DNA of 33,234 nt from an uncultured Bacteroidales bacterium (GTDB lineage Bacteria > Bacteroidota > Bacteroidia > Bacteroidales > Paludibacteraceae), in the NCBI GenBank assembly GCA_946185835.1, contig CAMHKW010000023.1, positions 1 to 33,234 of the forward strand, read 5' to 3'. Both the position numbers and the translations under genes were made by a program. Shown piece by piece: positions 1 through 6,579 of this stretch (the first letter of the stretch is position 1; every line of letters starts with the position of its first letter). Under the pieces are notes generated by a model. That model worked only from the letters and a program-made list of their open reading frames with translations. It did not search any database and was not told where the DNA came from.

Positions 1-60
1 TTTTGTAATTATTTTAAGTCAAAGAACACTTTTATTTAATTCCGCCAACAGGTTAGAAAT

Positions 61-1074
61 ATGAAACTTCTCATCACCGGTGGAGCCGGGTTTATAGGCT
101 CTAATCTCTGCGAATATTTCGTCGGTAAGGGACACGAGGTTGTGTGCCTCGATAACCTATCGACGGGCTTCAAGCACAACATCGAGCACCTGCTGCCGAT
201 GCCTAACTTCACTTTCATCGAAGGCGACATACGCGACCTGCCGACCTGCCGCGATGCTGTCAGAGGATGCAGCGTCGTCTTACAACAGGCGGCCCTCGGC
301 TCCGTGCCTCGAAGCATCAACGACCCCATCACCACCAACTCGACCAACATCGACGGCTTCCTCAACATGCTCGTCGCCGCACGCGACGAAGGGGTAGGTC
401 GATTCGTCTATGCTGCGTCCTCATCTACCTACGGCGACTCCAAAGAGCTGCCAAAGATAGAGCATAACATCGGACGCCCCCTCTCGCCGTATGCCATCAC
501 TAAGTTCGTCAACGAACTCTATGCCAATGTCTTCTCCTCGCTCTACGGACTCGAGACCATCGGACTGCGTTACTTCAACGTCTTCGGACGACGACAAGAC
601 CCCAACGGAGCCTACGCCGCTGTCATACCATTGTGGGTGAAGGCGCTTATTCGTCACGAAGCACCATATATCAATGGCGACGGTAGCTATTCGCGCGACT
701 TCACCTATATAGATAATGTCATACAAGCCAACGAACTGGCAGCCACCTTACCGCGTGCTGAGATAGTGAAGCGTGCCGAGTTGTACAACATGACCTTGCC
801 GCCTGCCGCGCCTCTCGACCTCGTGTTCAACATAGCGTATGGAGGCAACACCACTCTCAACGACCTGTTCCGATGCCTGCGTAGCAACCTCGCTCAGTTC
901 GACCCTGAGATAGCAGCTGTCGAACCCGTCTACCGAGAGACAAGGGCGGGCGACATACCGCACTCGCAGGCTTCTATCATCAAGGCGCAACGTATACTCG
1001 GATACAACCCCCATTATTCAGCACAGCAAGGCTTCGCCCAAGCATGCGAATGGTACTGGCAAAACCTCAAATAA
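61..1074 (+). CDS. wbpP: UDP-N-acetylglucosamine 4-epimerase, WbpP/TviC type (NAD-dependent SDR)
   Basis: Extended short-chain dehydrogenase that interconverts UDP-GlcNAc and UDP-GalNAc (or their uronic acids) in the cytoplasm, supplying a sugar donor for capsule or O-antigen. The Rossmann glycine motif TGGAGFIG is at residues 6-13, the SSSTYGD segment with the catalytic Ser is near 120-126, and the YxxxK pair is Y144/K148 in SPYAITK. The block GLRYFNVFGRRQDPNGAYAA (about 167-187) is characteristic of the WbpP subgroup rather than of GalE. Length (337 aa) is normal. One small oddity: the motif usually read as HQAALGSVPRS has Gln in place of the first His (QQAALGSVPRS, about 75-85). It starts the polysaccharide locus; the REP-like repeat block begins directly after the stop. 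No promoter is visible in the 60 bases upstream. Family assignment is firm; the exact substrate is inferred. Confidence 0.9.
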   Translation: MKLLITGGAGFIGSNLCEYFVGKGHEVVCLDNLSTGFKHNIEHLLPMPNFTFIEGDIRDLPTCRDAVRGCSVVLQQAALGSVPRSINDPITTNSTNIDGFLNMLVAARDEGVGRFVYAASSSTYGDSKELPKIEHNIGRPLSPYAITKFVNELYANVFSSLYGLETIGLRYFNVFGRRQDPNGAYAAVIPLWVKALIRHEAPYINGDGSYSRDFTYIDNVIQANELAATLPRAEIVKRAELYNMTLPPAAPLDLVFNIAYGGNTTLNDLFRCLRSNLAQFDPEIAAVEPVYRETRAGDIPHSQASIIKAQRILGYNPHYSAQQGFAQACEWYWQNLK

Positions 1075-1077
1075 AAC

Positions 1078-1378
1078 GCCGGGTACGCCGGTTTGCAACC
1101 GGCGGCAATAGCATCCGCTACCCACGTTGGGTACGCCTGTTTGCAACCGGCGGCAAAGAAATAGCACAGCCGCCAAGTAAAGTCTCCGTCCATTATCGCC
1201 TGTTTGCAACCGGCGGCAAAGAAATAGCACAGTCGCCAAGTATAGCCTCCGTCCATTATCGCCGGTTTGTAACCGACGCTTGACCTCGGGGAACACCGGT
1301 TTGCAACGGCGGCAAAGAAATAGCACAGTAGCCAAGTAAAGTCTCCGTCCATTATCGCCGGTTTGTAACCGGCGGTGC
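1078..1378. repeat. REP-like hairpin cluster 1 (six hairpins)
   Basis: Six imperfect copies of one palindrome fill the gap between wbpP and the GT4 gene, at about 1081-1106, 1129-1154, 1197-1217, 1260-1278, 1288-1313 and 1356-1375. The core is CGCCGGTT-TGC-AACCGGCG, an 8-bp stem with a 3-nt loop, often preceded by GGGTAC or GGGAAC and followed by GC. Three copies of a 49-bp linker (1152-1200, 1215-1263, 1311-1359) that contains AAAGAAATAGCACAG and AAGTCTCCGTCCATTATC join successive hairpins; a fourth linker copy is at 2480-2528. TACCC...GGGTA at 1119-1133 forms an additional small inverted repeat. The architecture (hairpin, linker, hairpin) resembles bacterial interspersed mosaic elements. 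Reading frames across it are repeat-derived and I do not call them genes. Confidence 0.9.
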
Positions 1379-1409
1379 ATCACCATTAAGAAATAAGAAA
1401 TAAAAAATA

Positions 1410-2435
1410 ATGAAAGTCCTTTTCGTAGCCAGTGGAAACAAGAAAGTAGGGGGTGTAAGCTCCTTTGTTCGAACGCAGTACGAGTCGTTGCGTGCCGAAG
1501 GTCTTGATATGCTCCTATATCCTGTCACAGGGCATGGCTTCCGGGGGTATATGCACCATTTGTACCGTTTGCGCCGACTGATAAGAATCGAGAAACCCGA
1601 TATAGTGCACGCTCATTATTCGACCTGTGGCATCCTCGCTTGGCTTGCCACTTTCGGACTGCACACCAAGGTCTTCGTCTCTATCCTTGGCAGCTTCCCA
1701 CGCAAGTCGGCTAAACTCTACCGTGTCCGCTTCTTTATCAAGCATATCTGGGCTGGGGCACTCACTAAGTCGCGTCGTACGGCAAGGCAGTTAGGTCTCG
1801 ACCTGCCCGTCGTTGCCAACGGTGTCAACCTCGAGCAGTTCGTCCTCAAAGAGCAGTCAGAGGCACGACGGAGGGTAGGGTTTGAGGCAGAGAAGAGGTA
1901 TATCGTCTTCGTCAGCAATCCGGCTCGCATCGAGAAAAACTGGAGCTTGGCTCAGGCTGCTGTTGATGTTCTCAACCGCCGACGGCACGAGAGGGGTGAG
2001 GCTGATGCCGAGCTCGTGGCTGTCTTCGACAAGCCGCACGACGAAGTCGTTGATTATATGTGTGCTGCCGATTGCCTCGTGCTCACCTCGCTTAGCGAAG
2101 GCTCTCCTAATGTCATCAAAGAGGCGATGGCATGCAACCTACCCATTGTCACCACCGATGTAGGCGATGTCAACGAACGCTTAGACGGGCTTGATGGCTG
2201 CTATGTCGCCAAGACCTATAATCCCGACGAGTTAGCCACTCTGCTCGACAGCGCCCTTGCCTTCGGCAATCACACCGATGGCGGCGAAACCCTTGCCTTC
2301 GGCAATAGCACCGATGGCGGAGAACCCCTTGCTTATGGCAAACGCACCGATGGTCGCCAAGCCCTCATCCGGCAAGGACTCACCACCAAACAAGTCGCCC
2401 GGCGACTAATAGAGATATACAACAATTTGAAATAA
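1410..2435 (+). CDS. Glycosyltransferase family 4 (GT-B fold) with an in-frame 12-residue triple repeat
   Basis: Likely adds a sugar to a lipid-linked polysaccharide precursor at the inner face of the membrane. The N-terminal GT-B half carries GGVSSF (14-19) and KPDIVHAHYS (62-71); the C-terminal half has the nucleotide-sugar E-x7-E motif as E230-GSPNVIK-E238, followed by AMACNLPIVTTDVGDV, typical of GT4. Near the C terminus (residues 283-318, bases 2256-2363) lie three tandem 12-residue repeats beginning LAFGN/LAYGK and containing TDGG; they look foreign to the family and sit between the last beta-alpha unit and the C-terminal helix. The start ATG follows an A-rich stretch (AAGAAATAAGAAATAAAAAAT). 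REP-like clusters flank the gene on both sides. Donor and acceptor sugars cannot be read from the sequence. Confidence 0.88.
   Translation: MKVLFVASGNKKVGGVSSFVRTQYESLRAEGLDMLLYPVTGHGFRGYMHHLYRLRRLIRIEKPDIVHAHYSTCGILAWLATFGLHTKVFVSILGSFPRKSAKLYRVRFFIKHIWAGALTKSRRTARQLGLDLPVVANGVNLEQFVLKEQSEARRRVGFEAEKRYIVFVSNPARIEKNWSLAQAAVDVLNRRRHERGEADAELVAVFDKPHDEVVDYMCAADCLVLTSLSEGSPNVIKEAMACNLPIVTTDVGDVNERLDGLDGCYVAKTYNPDELATLLDSALAFGNHTDGGETLAFGNSTDGGEPLAYGKRTDGRQALIRQGLTTKQVARRLIEIYNNLK
2256..2363 (+). repeat. Three 36-bp in-frame tandem repeats inside the GT4 gene
   Basis: Units start at 2256, 2292 and 2328 with CTTGCCTTCGGCAAT or a variant and continue with ACCGATGGCGG. The first two copies are nearly identical, the third is diverged. 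Because the unit is 36 bp, copy number can change without shifting the frame. Confidence 0.88.
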
Positions 2436-2456
2436 CAGGGAAAATTTGAAATATCC

Positions 2457-2663
2457 GGGAACGCCGGTTTGCAACCGGTGGCAAAGAAATAGCACAGTTG
2501 CCAAGTAAAGTCTCCGTCCATTATCGCCGGTTTATAACCGGCGCTTGAGAGCAGCATCCGGGAACGCCGGTTTGTAACCAGCGGCAAAAGCAAAAGGCAG
2601 CAAAAGCAAGCACAGCCAAAGGTGAGCAACGTCCATTCCCGCCGGTTATAAACCGGCGTACCC
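2457..2663. repeat. REP-like hairpin cluster 2 (four hairpins)
   Basis: Hairpins at 2457-2482, 2525-2543, 2560-2585 and 2640-2663. The first two are joined by the same 49-bp linker seen in cluster 1 (2480-2528). The last copy is in inverted orientation: read on the minus strand it is GGGTACGCCGG followed by TTTATAACCGGCG, so 2560-2663 is a head-to-head pair enclosing about 50 bp rich in GCAAAAG. Stem changes include a G-T wobble at 2480 and one mismatch at 2580. Lies between the GT4 and CapK-like genes. Confidence 0.88.
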
Positions 2664-2727
2664 GACGGTCCAAATCCAAAACAAAAATCACTTAATAAAG
2701 CAATAAAACCTTATCATAGTGTAAGAT

Positions 2728-4089
2728 ATGTCAAAAGTAAAAGAGAAAATACTGCTTAATATCGTCCTGCCCATGGCAGAGGCTGTAAGAGGCACTAATG
2801 CCTCGTATTGGTATCGTCAGATAACGGAGATGAACACATGGTCGCGCGAGCAGATCACCGCATGGCAAAACAGACGGCTGCAGAAACTTGTCCGTCATTC
2901 CTACGACCATACCGTCTATTACCGCAACCTCTTCGACTCGCTCGGCTTAAAACCGGAAGACATTCAAACAGCCGTCGACTTGCAGAAACTGCCGATTCTT
3001 ACTAAAGATATAATACATGCACATTTCGATGAATTGAAAGCAGATAACCTGTCCTCGTTAAAATACCGCAAAGGCAGAACCGGCGGAACAACCGGAGAAC
3101 CGATGAACTACCTGTGTGACGAAGATGTATGGGGATACGTTACAGCCAACAAAATATATTCGTGGCGCAAATTAGGTTATCGTTTTGGTGATAAGTTTGT
3201 TGCTTTAGGGAGTGCTTCTATCTTAGCCAAAAAACCTTCATTCTCAAGACGCGTACTCGATATCATTCGTAACGAGGTGGCACTTAATAGTATGAATATG
3301 GACGAACAGTTGTGTCTTAGTTATATACAGAAGATTAAAGATGAGAATATCCGCTTTGTATATGGTTATGCTTCTTCTGTCTATCTCTTAGCTGCTACTG
3401 CCCGACGCCATAATATTGACATGACGCATATCGAAGGTGCTTATACTACTTCTGAAAATCTCACCGATACATATCGTAAGGTAATCGAAGAGACCTTCGG
3501 CTGCCGTGTCATGGATTGTTATGGTGCTCGTGATGCAGGTGTTACTGCTTACGAAATCCATCGCGGATATTTCGACTTGGGATACATGGCTATAGCTGAA
3601 GTCGTTGATGAGTTCGAACCGGGTAAAGGCACTTTCCTGTCAACCAATCTGCTTAATCTCTCCATGCCGCTTCTCAGATATCAGTTTGGTGATGTTGTCG
3701 AATTGTCTTCTAACAATCAGTATAATGGTCAGATTCTCACACAGGTACTCGGACGCTGTTCCGACGTGTTGAGACTCGACAATGGCCATGTGCTGACCTC
3801 CCCGGGGTTTACAATACTTATGAATAACTTCGATGTCGTAGCCTACGAGATTCATAAGATTGACGGAGTTCATATCAAGATGCAGATACTACCCTCTGAA
3901 AAGTTTGATAAGCAAGCCGAAGAACGTCTTATTGCAGAGATGAAGCGTTTTGTAGGCGATGGTTGCGATTTCCAACTCGAATACGTCACTCATTTCGAAC
4001 CACTTCCCAACGGCAAACGCCGCTACTTCATGGTGGATGATAAGAAGAACGACGATATGGCGGCCAAAGAAAACGGACGATTAAATTGA
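2728..4089 (+). CDS. CapK/PaaK-like adenylate-forming enzyme
   Basis: Member of the phenylacetate-CoA ligase/coenzyme F390 synthetase superfamily. Its CapK branch is found in capsule gene clusters, where the acid it activates is usually unknown. The Gly/Thr-rich ATP-binding loop GRTGGTTGEP is near residue 113-122, a second AMP-binding motif DCYGARDAG near 269-277, and LLRYQFGD near 321-328 matches the Y.xGD-type motif of the family. Length (453 aa) is normal and the frame is intact. Position between a GT4 and FemAB-like genes suggests that it prepares an acyl or amino-acyl group for decoration of the polysaccharide; this is inference. A strong hairpin terminator follows 30 bases after the stop. 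Confidence 0.85.
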   Translation: MSKVKEKILLNIVLPMAEAVRGTNASYWYRQITEMNTWSREQITAWQNRRLQKLVRHSYDHTVYYRNLFDSLGLKPEDIQTAVDLQKLPILTKDIIHAHFDELKADNLSSLKYRKGRTGGTTGEPMNYLCDEDVWGYVTANKIYSWRKLGYRFGDKFVALGSASILAKKPSFSRRVLDIIRNEVALNSMNMDEQLCLSYIQKIKDENIRFVYGYASSVYLLAATARRHNIDMTHIEGAYTTSENLTDTYRKVIEETFGCRVMDCYGARDAGVTAYEIHRGYFDLGYMAIAEVVDEFEPGKGTFLSTNLLNLSMPLLRYQFGDVVELSSNNQYNGQILTQVLGRCSDVLRLDNGHVLTSPGFTILMNNFDVVAYEIHKIDGVHIKMQILPSEKFDKQAEERLIAEMKRFVGDGCDFQLEYVTHFEPLPNGKRRYFMVDDKKNDDMAAKENGRLN

Positions 4090-4120
4090 CCCACTATAAT
4101 TGTTAAAAATAATTACTTTA

Positions 4121-4158
4121 GAGGGTGTGTCAAAACTACATTGGCACACCTTCTTTTT
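4121..4158 (+). terminator. Intrinsic terminator after the CapK-like gene
   Basis: AGGGTGTGTC (4122-4131) pairs with GGCACACCTT (4143-4152) with two G-U wobbles, followed by CTTTTTTG. It ends the first transcription unit of the locus. Confidence 0.8.
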
Positions 4159-4360
4159 TGTATTATGGAGTTTAAATGAAGTTCACAGTTTACTCCTAAA
4201 TTCCCCTGCCGTGGCTAATATCGATGGTGCAAATAAATCGTCTCTTTAATATTACCACATTTATGACGTTTTATTCATTCATTGACAAGTACTTATTGCT
4301 GCTGCTTTATCAATACTCTATGAATAATACAACATAGCCGTTGTTGCTCTCTGCAGAATT

Positions 4361-4463
4361 GGGTACGCAAATTTGCAATTTGCGGCTCAAACACCGGGTA
4401 CGCCGGTTTGCAACCGGCGGCAGGGAGCAACGTTTATTTCCGCCGGTTATAAACCGGCGTTCC
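4361..4463. repeat. REP-like hairpin cluster 3 with a covarying stem
   Basis: Hairpins at 4361-4386, 4396-4421 and, in inverted orientation, 4441-4463. The first keeps the GGGTACGC flank and the TTTGCAA centre, but its three inner base pairs are AAA/TTT instead of CGG/CCG, so pairing is retained although six bases have changed. The second and third copies form a head-to-head pair around AGGGAGCAACGTTTATTTC. Confidence 0.9.
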
Positions 4464-4584
4464 ATCAGCAAAACTGTTCTGCGGTTTGAAAAAAGAGATC
4501 TGTTGTTAACATTAGAAAATGCCCGCAACCGAGTTGAAATGTGCAAAAAATGTGAAATTTCAACTGAGTTTCGGGAATTTTTCG

Positions 4585-4608
4585 TATCTTTGCACTCATT
4601 ATGAGTGC
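4585..4608 (+). promoter_or_regulatory. -7 box with a palindrome at the predicted transcription start
   Basis: TATCTTTG at 4585-4592 matches the Bacteroidota -7 element TAnnTTTG; the -33 region is weak (TTTC at 4558-4561). The 17-base palindrome GCACTCATTATGAGTGC (4592-4608) covers the expected +1 and could be an operator or a 5' hairpin. The position also rules out any start codon upstream of it for the next gene. Confidence 0.65.
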
Positions 4609-4641
4609 GAGTGTCACCATTCGCTGCAATTAACTGCTAAC

Positions 4642-5868
4642 ATGCTTATTTCCGGTATCGAACATATCGACAGTCAGGCATGGCTACAACTCGTTCGAGA
4701 GTCGCCTACCGCAACATGGTTTCAGACTCCAGAAGCCTACGACTTCTATGCCTCCCTGCCTCAGATGATGACACCTTTCGTCGTTGCCGTCACTCGTCAG
4801 TCGTCAGAAAATGCACCATTAACAAATCCACCATTAAGCAATCCACCATCAAGCGAAGCATCACCATTAAGCGAAGCGTCACCATTAACAAATCCACCAT
4901 TAAGCGAAGCATCACCATTAAAACATCCACCATTAATAAAGGGTCTCGTCCTTGGTTATGTCACTCGCGACCCCAACCCTCTTAAGCAGTTCTTCTCGCG
5001 CCGTGCTATCATCTACGGAGGACCGCTGCTTGCCAACGACATCACTGACGACGAACTTAGTGACTTGCTCAATGCACTGAAAAATCCACCATTAAGCAAT
5101 CCACCATTAAGCGAAGCGTCACCATTAAAAAATCCACCATTAGTAAATTCACCATTAAGCGCAGCGTCACCATTAAAAAATTCACCATTAACCAGTCCCA
5201 TCTACGTTGAGACGCGCAACTTCGCCGACTTCTCCCGCTGGAGGCATGTCTTCGAGCAATGTGGTTTCCGATATCAGCCACATTATGATATGTTTATCGA
5301 CTGTTCCGACCGTGTTGCCATGCTTGCACGTGTACACGACAGCAAACTCCGACAGATACGTAAGGCGCAAAACGAAGGTGTCGTGGTAGTAGAGGCAACG
5401 AAAGAGCAAGAGGTGGCTGAGTTCTATAGCCTGCTTAAGACTCTCTATCAGAAAAAAGTGCGCAAACCTTTGTTCAATGAAGAATTCTTCACTACCTTTG
5501 TCGCTCAGAAACGTGGAGTACTACTGCTCGCCAAACAAGACGGAACGGTAATAGGGGGTATGCTTTGTCCTATTCTCAGTGGTAAGGCGCTGTACGAGTG
5601 GTATGTCGTCGGACCGGCTATAGTTACGTGGGCGGCAATGAACTACGCTAACAACCACCATCTGCCACTCTTCGACCTCATGGGGGCAGGCGAACCCGAC
5701 GTGCCATACGGTGTGCGTGACTTCAAACTGCAGTTTGGCGGCGAACTCCACGAGTTCGGACGATTCATCTGCGTCAAACATAAGCTATTATATAATCTCG
5801 GCAAGACTATCATAACATTTAGCAATCAGAAATCAGAATTTAAAACCCGTCCCATCCGTGGAAAATGA
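4642..5868 (+). CDS. FemAB/GNAT-like acyltransferase paralogue 1, with two in-frame repeat arrays
   Basis: FemAB-like proteins use a GNAT fold to transfer acyl or aminoacyl groups; those in polysaccharide loci are thought to modify the glycan or its lipid carrier. The ATG at 4642 is chosen because the promoter at 4585-4592 excludes the longer frame from 4519. Conserved blocks shared with the paralogue at 6580 are [12 protein letters not shown] (25-36), RRAI..GG.LLANDI (about 120-134), LRQIRKAQ (237-244), LYEWYV (317-322) and FD.MGAG.P..YGVRDFK (about 344-362). Two arrays of Pro/Ser-rich repeats interrupt it (residues 58-99 and 147-186). Compared with the paralogue it lacks about ten residues after residue 324, including a YPS motif, and its C-terminal 15 residues come from repeat-like DNA. 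It may therefore be impaired, though the frame is open. Confidence 0.8.
   Translation: MLISGIEHIDSQAWLQLVRESPTATWFQTPEAYDFYASLPQMMTPFVVAVTRQSSENAPLTNPPLSNPPSSEASPLSEASPLTNPPLSEASPLKHPPLIKGLVLGYVTRDPNPLKQFFSRRAIIYGGPLLANDITDDELSDLLNALKNPPLSNPPLSEASPLKNPPLVNSPLSAASPLKNSPLTSPIYVETRNFADFSRWRHVFEQCGFRYQPHYDMFIDCSDRVAMLARVHDSKLRQIRKAQNEGVVVVEATKEQEVAEFYSLLKTLYQKKVRKPLFNEEFFTTFVAQKRGVLLLAKQDGTVIGGMLCPILSGKALYEWYVVGPAIVTWAAMNYANNHHLPLFDLMGAGEPDVPYGVRDFKLQFGGELHEFGRFICVKHKLLYNLGKTIITFSNQKSEFKTRPIRGK
4813..4936 (+). repeat. CACCATTAA repeat array 1 within FemAB-like paralogue 1
   Basis: Eight units with the core CACCATTAA (one CACCATCAA) start at 4813, 4828, 4843, 4861, 4879, 4894, 4912 and 4927. Spacings are only 15 or 18 bp, built from two modules, AATCCACCATTAAGC and GAAGCATCACCATTAAGC, so the frame never shifts. 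Encoded peptides are NPPLS and EASPLS. Confidence 0.92.
5082..5195 (+). repeat. CACCATTAA repeat array 2 within FemAB-like paralogue 1
   Basis: Seven further units of the same two modules start at 5086, 5101, 5119, 5134, 5149, 5167 and 5182, again 15 or 18 bp apart. The array lies where the paralogue has only a short loop ([17 protein letters not shown]). Confidence 0.92.
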
Positions 5869-5955
5869 ATTAGAAATAAGAAATCTGAAATTCGAAATCT
5901 GAAAAAAATCTGTGTCTTCTGAACAATCTGAGTCATCTGTGTGAGATTCCATTTA
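5822..5955. repeat. AGAAAT/ATCTGTGT micro-repeat stretch overlapping the end of paralogue 1
   Basis: AATCAGAAATCAGAATTTA, then AGAAATAAGAAATCTGAAA and ATCTGTGTCTTCTGAACAATC follow each other across the stop codon at 5866-5868. A related AAGAAATAAGAAATAAA run precedes the GT4 gene at about 1388-1406. It appears to supply the last 15 or so codons of the gene. Confidence 0.6.
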
Positions 5956-5984
5956 GTAATTAGAAATTTGAAATAAACAACAGT

Positions 5985-6488
5985 ATGTCGAATAACAAAC
6001 GAACAATAGGCAATGTGTCTCGCGGTGTGTGGGTGCGGCTGTGTGCTTTCTTTGCTCGCCATTTGTTTCCTGCCGCTGTGCGTATGCCTTTCTACAAAGC
6101 CATGGGAATGCATATCGGCAAGGGCACTAAGATAGCTGCCACTGTCGATGTCGACGGTTCGGCGCCCGAGTTGATAACCATTGGTGATAACGTCTGGGTC
6201 ACGCGTGGAGTGATGCTACTCTGTCATCAGCGCGACCTTTCATACTACGAGGTGGGCAAACCCGTCATGGACTGCCCCCTGCGTTATGCTCCTATTGTAA
6301 TCGGCGACGGAGCGCATATCGGCATCGGCAGCATCATCATGCCCGGAGTGACGATAGGCGAGGGGGCTGTCATCGGAGCGGGTGCCGTCGTCACCAAAGA
6401 CGTACCACCGTATTCCGTTGCCGTCGGCGTACCGGCAAAAGTGGTGCGCAACCTTGCGAATACCGCTATGCCTAATAGGGGGGGGTAA
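5985..6488 (+). CDS. Hexapeptide-repeat O-acetyltransferase (WcaF/maltose acetyltransferase type)
   Basis: Left-handed beta-helix acyltransferase, probably acetylating a sugar of the polysaccharide with acetyl-CoA. Hexapeptide turns run from MHIGKGTKIA (about 41) through ITIGDNVWVTRGVMLLCHQ to IVIGDGAHIGIGSIIMPGVTIGEGAVIGAGAVVTKDVPPYSVAVGVPAKVVRN, the usual C-terminal signature; the His in the CHQRD loop is the likely catalytic region. Length is 167 aa. The last codons run through a tract of eight G (6478-6485), which ends the protein in NRGG; slippage there would alter only the tail. Placed between the two FemAB-like paralogues, which suggests a repeated FemAB-acetyltransferase module in this locus. 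Confidence 0.87.
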   Translation: MSNNKRTIGNVSRGVWVRLCAFFARHLFPAAVRMPFYKAMGMHIGKGTKIAATVDVDGSAPELITIGDNVWVTRGVMLLCHQRDLSYYEVGKPVMDCPLRYAPIVIGDGAHIGIGSIIMPGVTIGEGAVIGAGAVVTKDVPPYSVAVGVPAKVVRNLANTAMPNRGG

Positions 6489-6579
6489 TTCGCAGGCAAT
6501 GTAAGTGTAAATTTCAACTTGCATCGAGTGAGGTAGTATCTGCCAATCTGTTGCTCGCAAGATTAAATCAACGGGCAGC

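Larger units (their letters stand above)
4159..4641. other. Intergenic region with REP-like copies and a promoter
   Basis: No gene recognised. 4159-4360 is AT-rich with no structure that I can name. 4361-4463 holds three REP-like hairpins. 4464-4584 leads into a promoter and a palindrome at 4585-4608. Short open frames across it are composed of repeat sequence and have no family resemblance. Confidence 0.6.

Noticed and set aside
1014..1386. Two overlapping minus-strand open frames of more than 110 codons across the first repeat cluster
   Set aside because: They consist of translated REP-like repeats (CRRLQTG-type peptides repeating) with no family resemblance; an open frame here is a by-product of the repeat sequence.
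4519..4641. Longer N terminus for FemAB paralogue 1, starting at 4519
   Set aside because: The promoter at 4585-4592 lies inside it, and paralogue 2 has no matching residues; the ATG at 4642 fits.
4680..5409. Open frames on both strands over the CACCATTAA arrays
   Set aside because: The 15/18-bp repeat leaves several frames open at once; only the frame with FemAB motifs on both sides is a gene.
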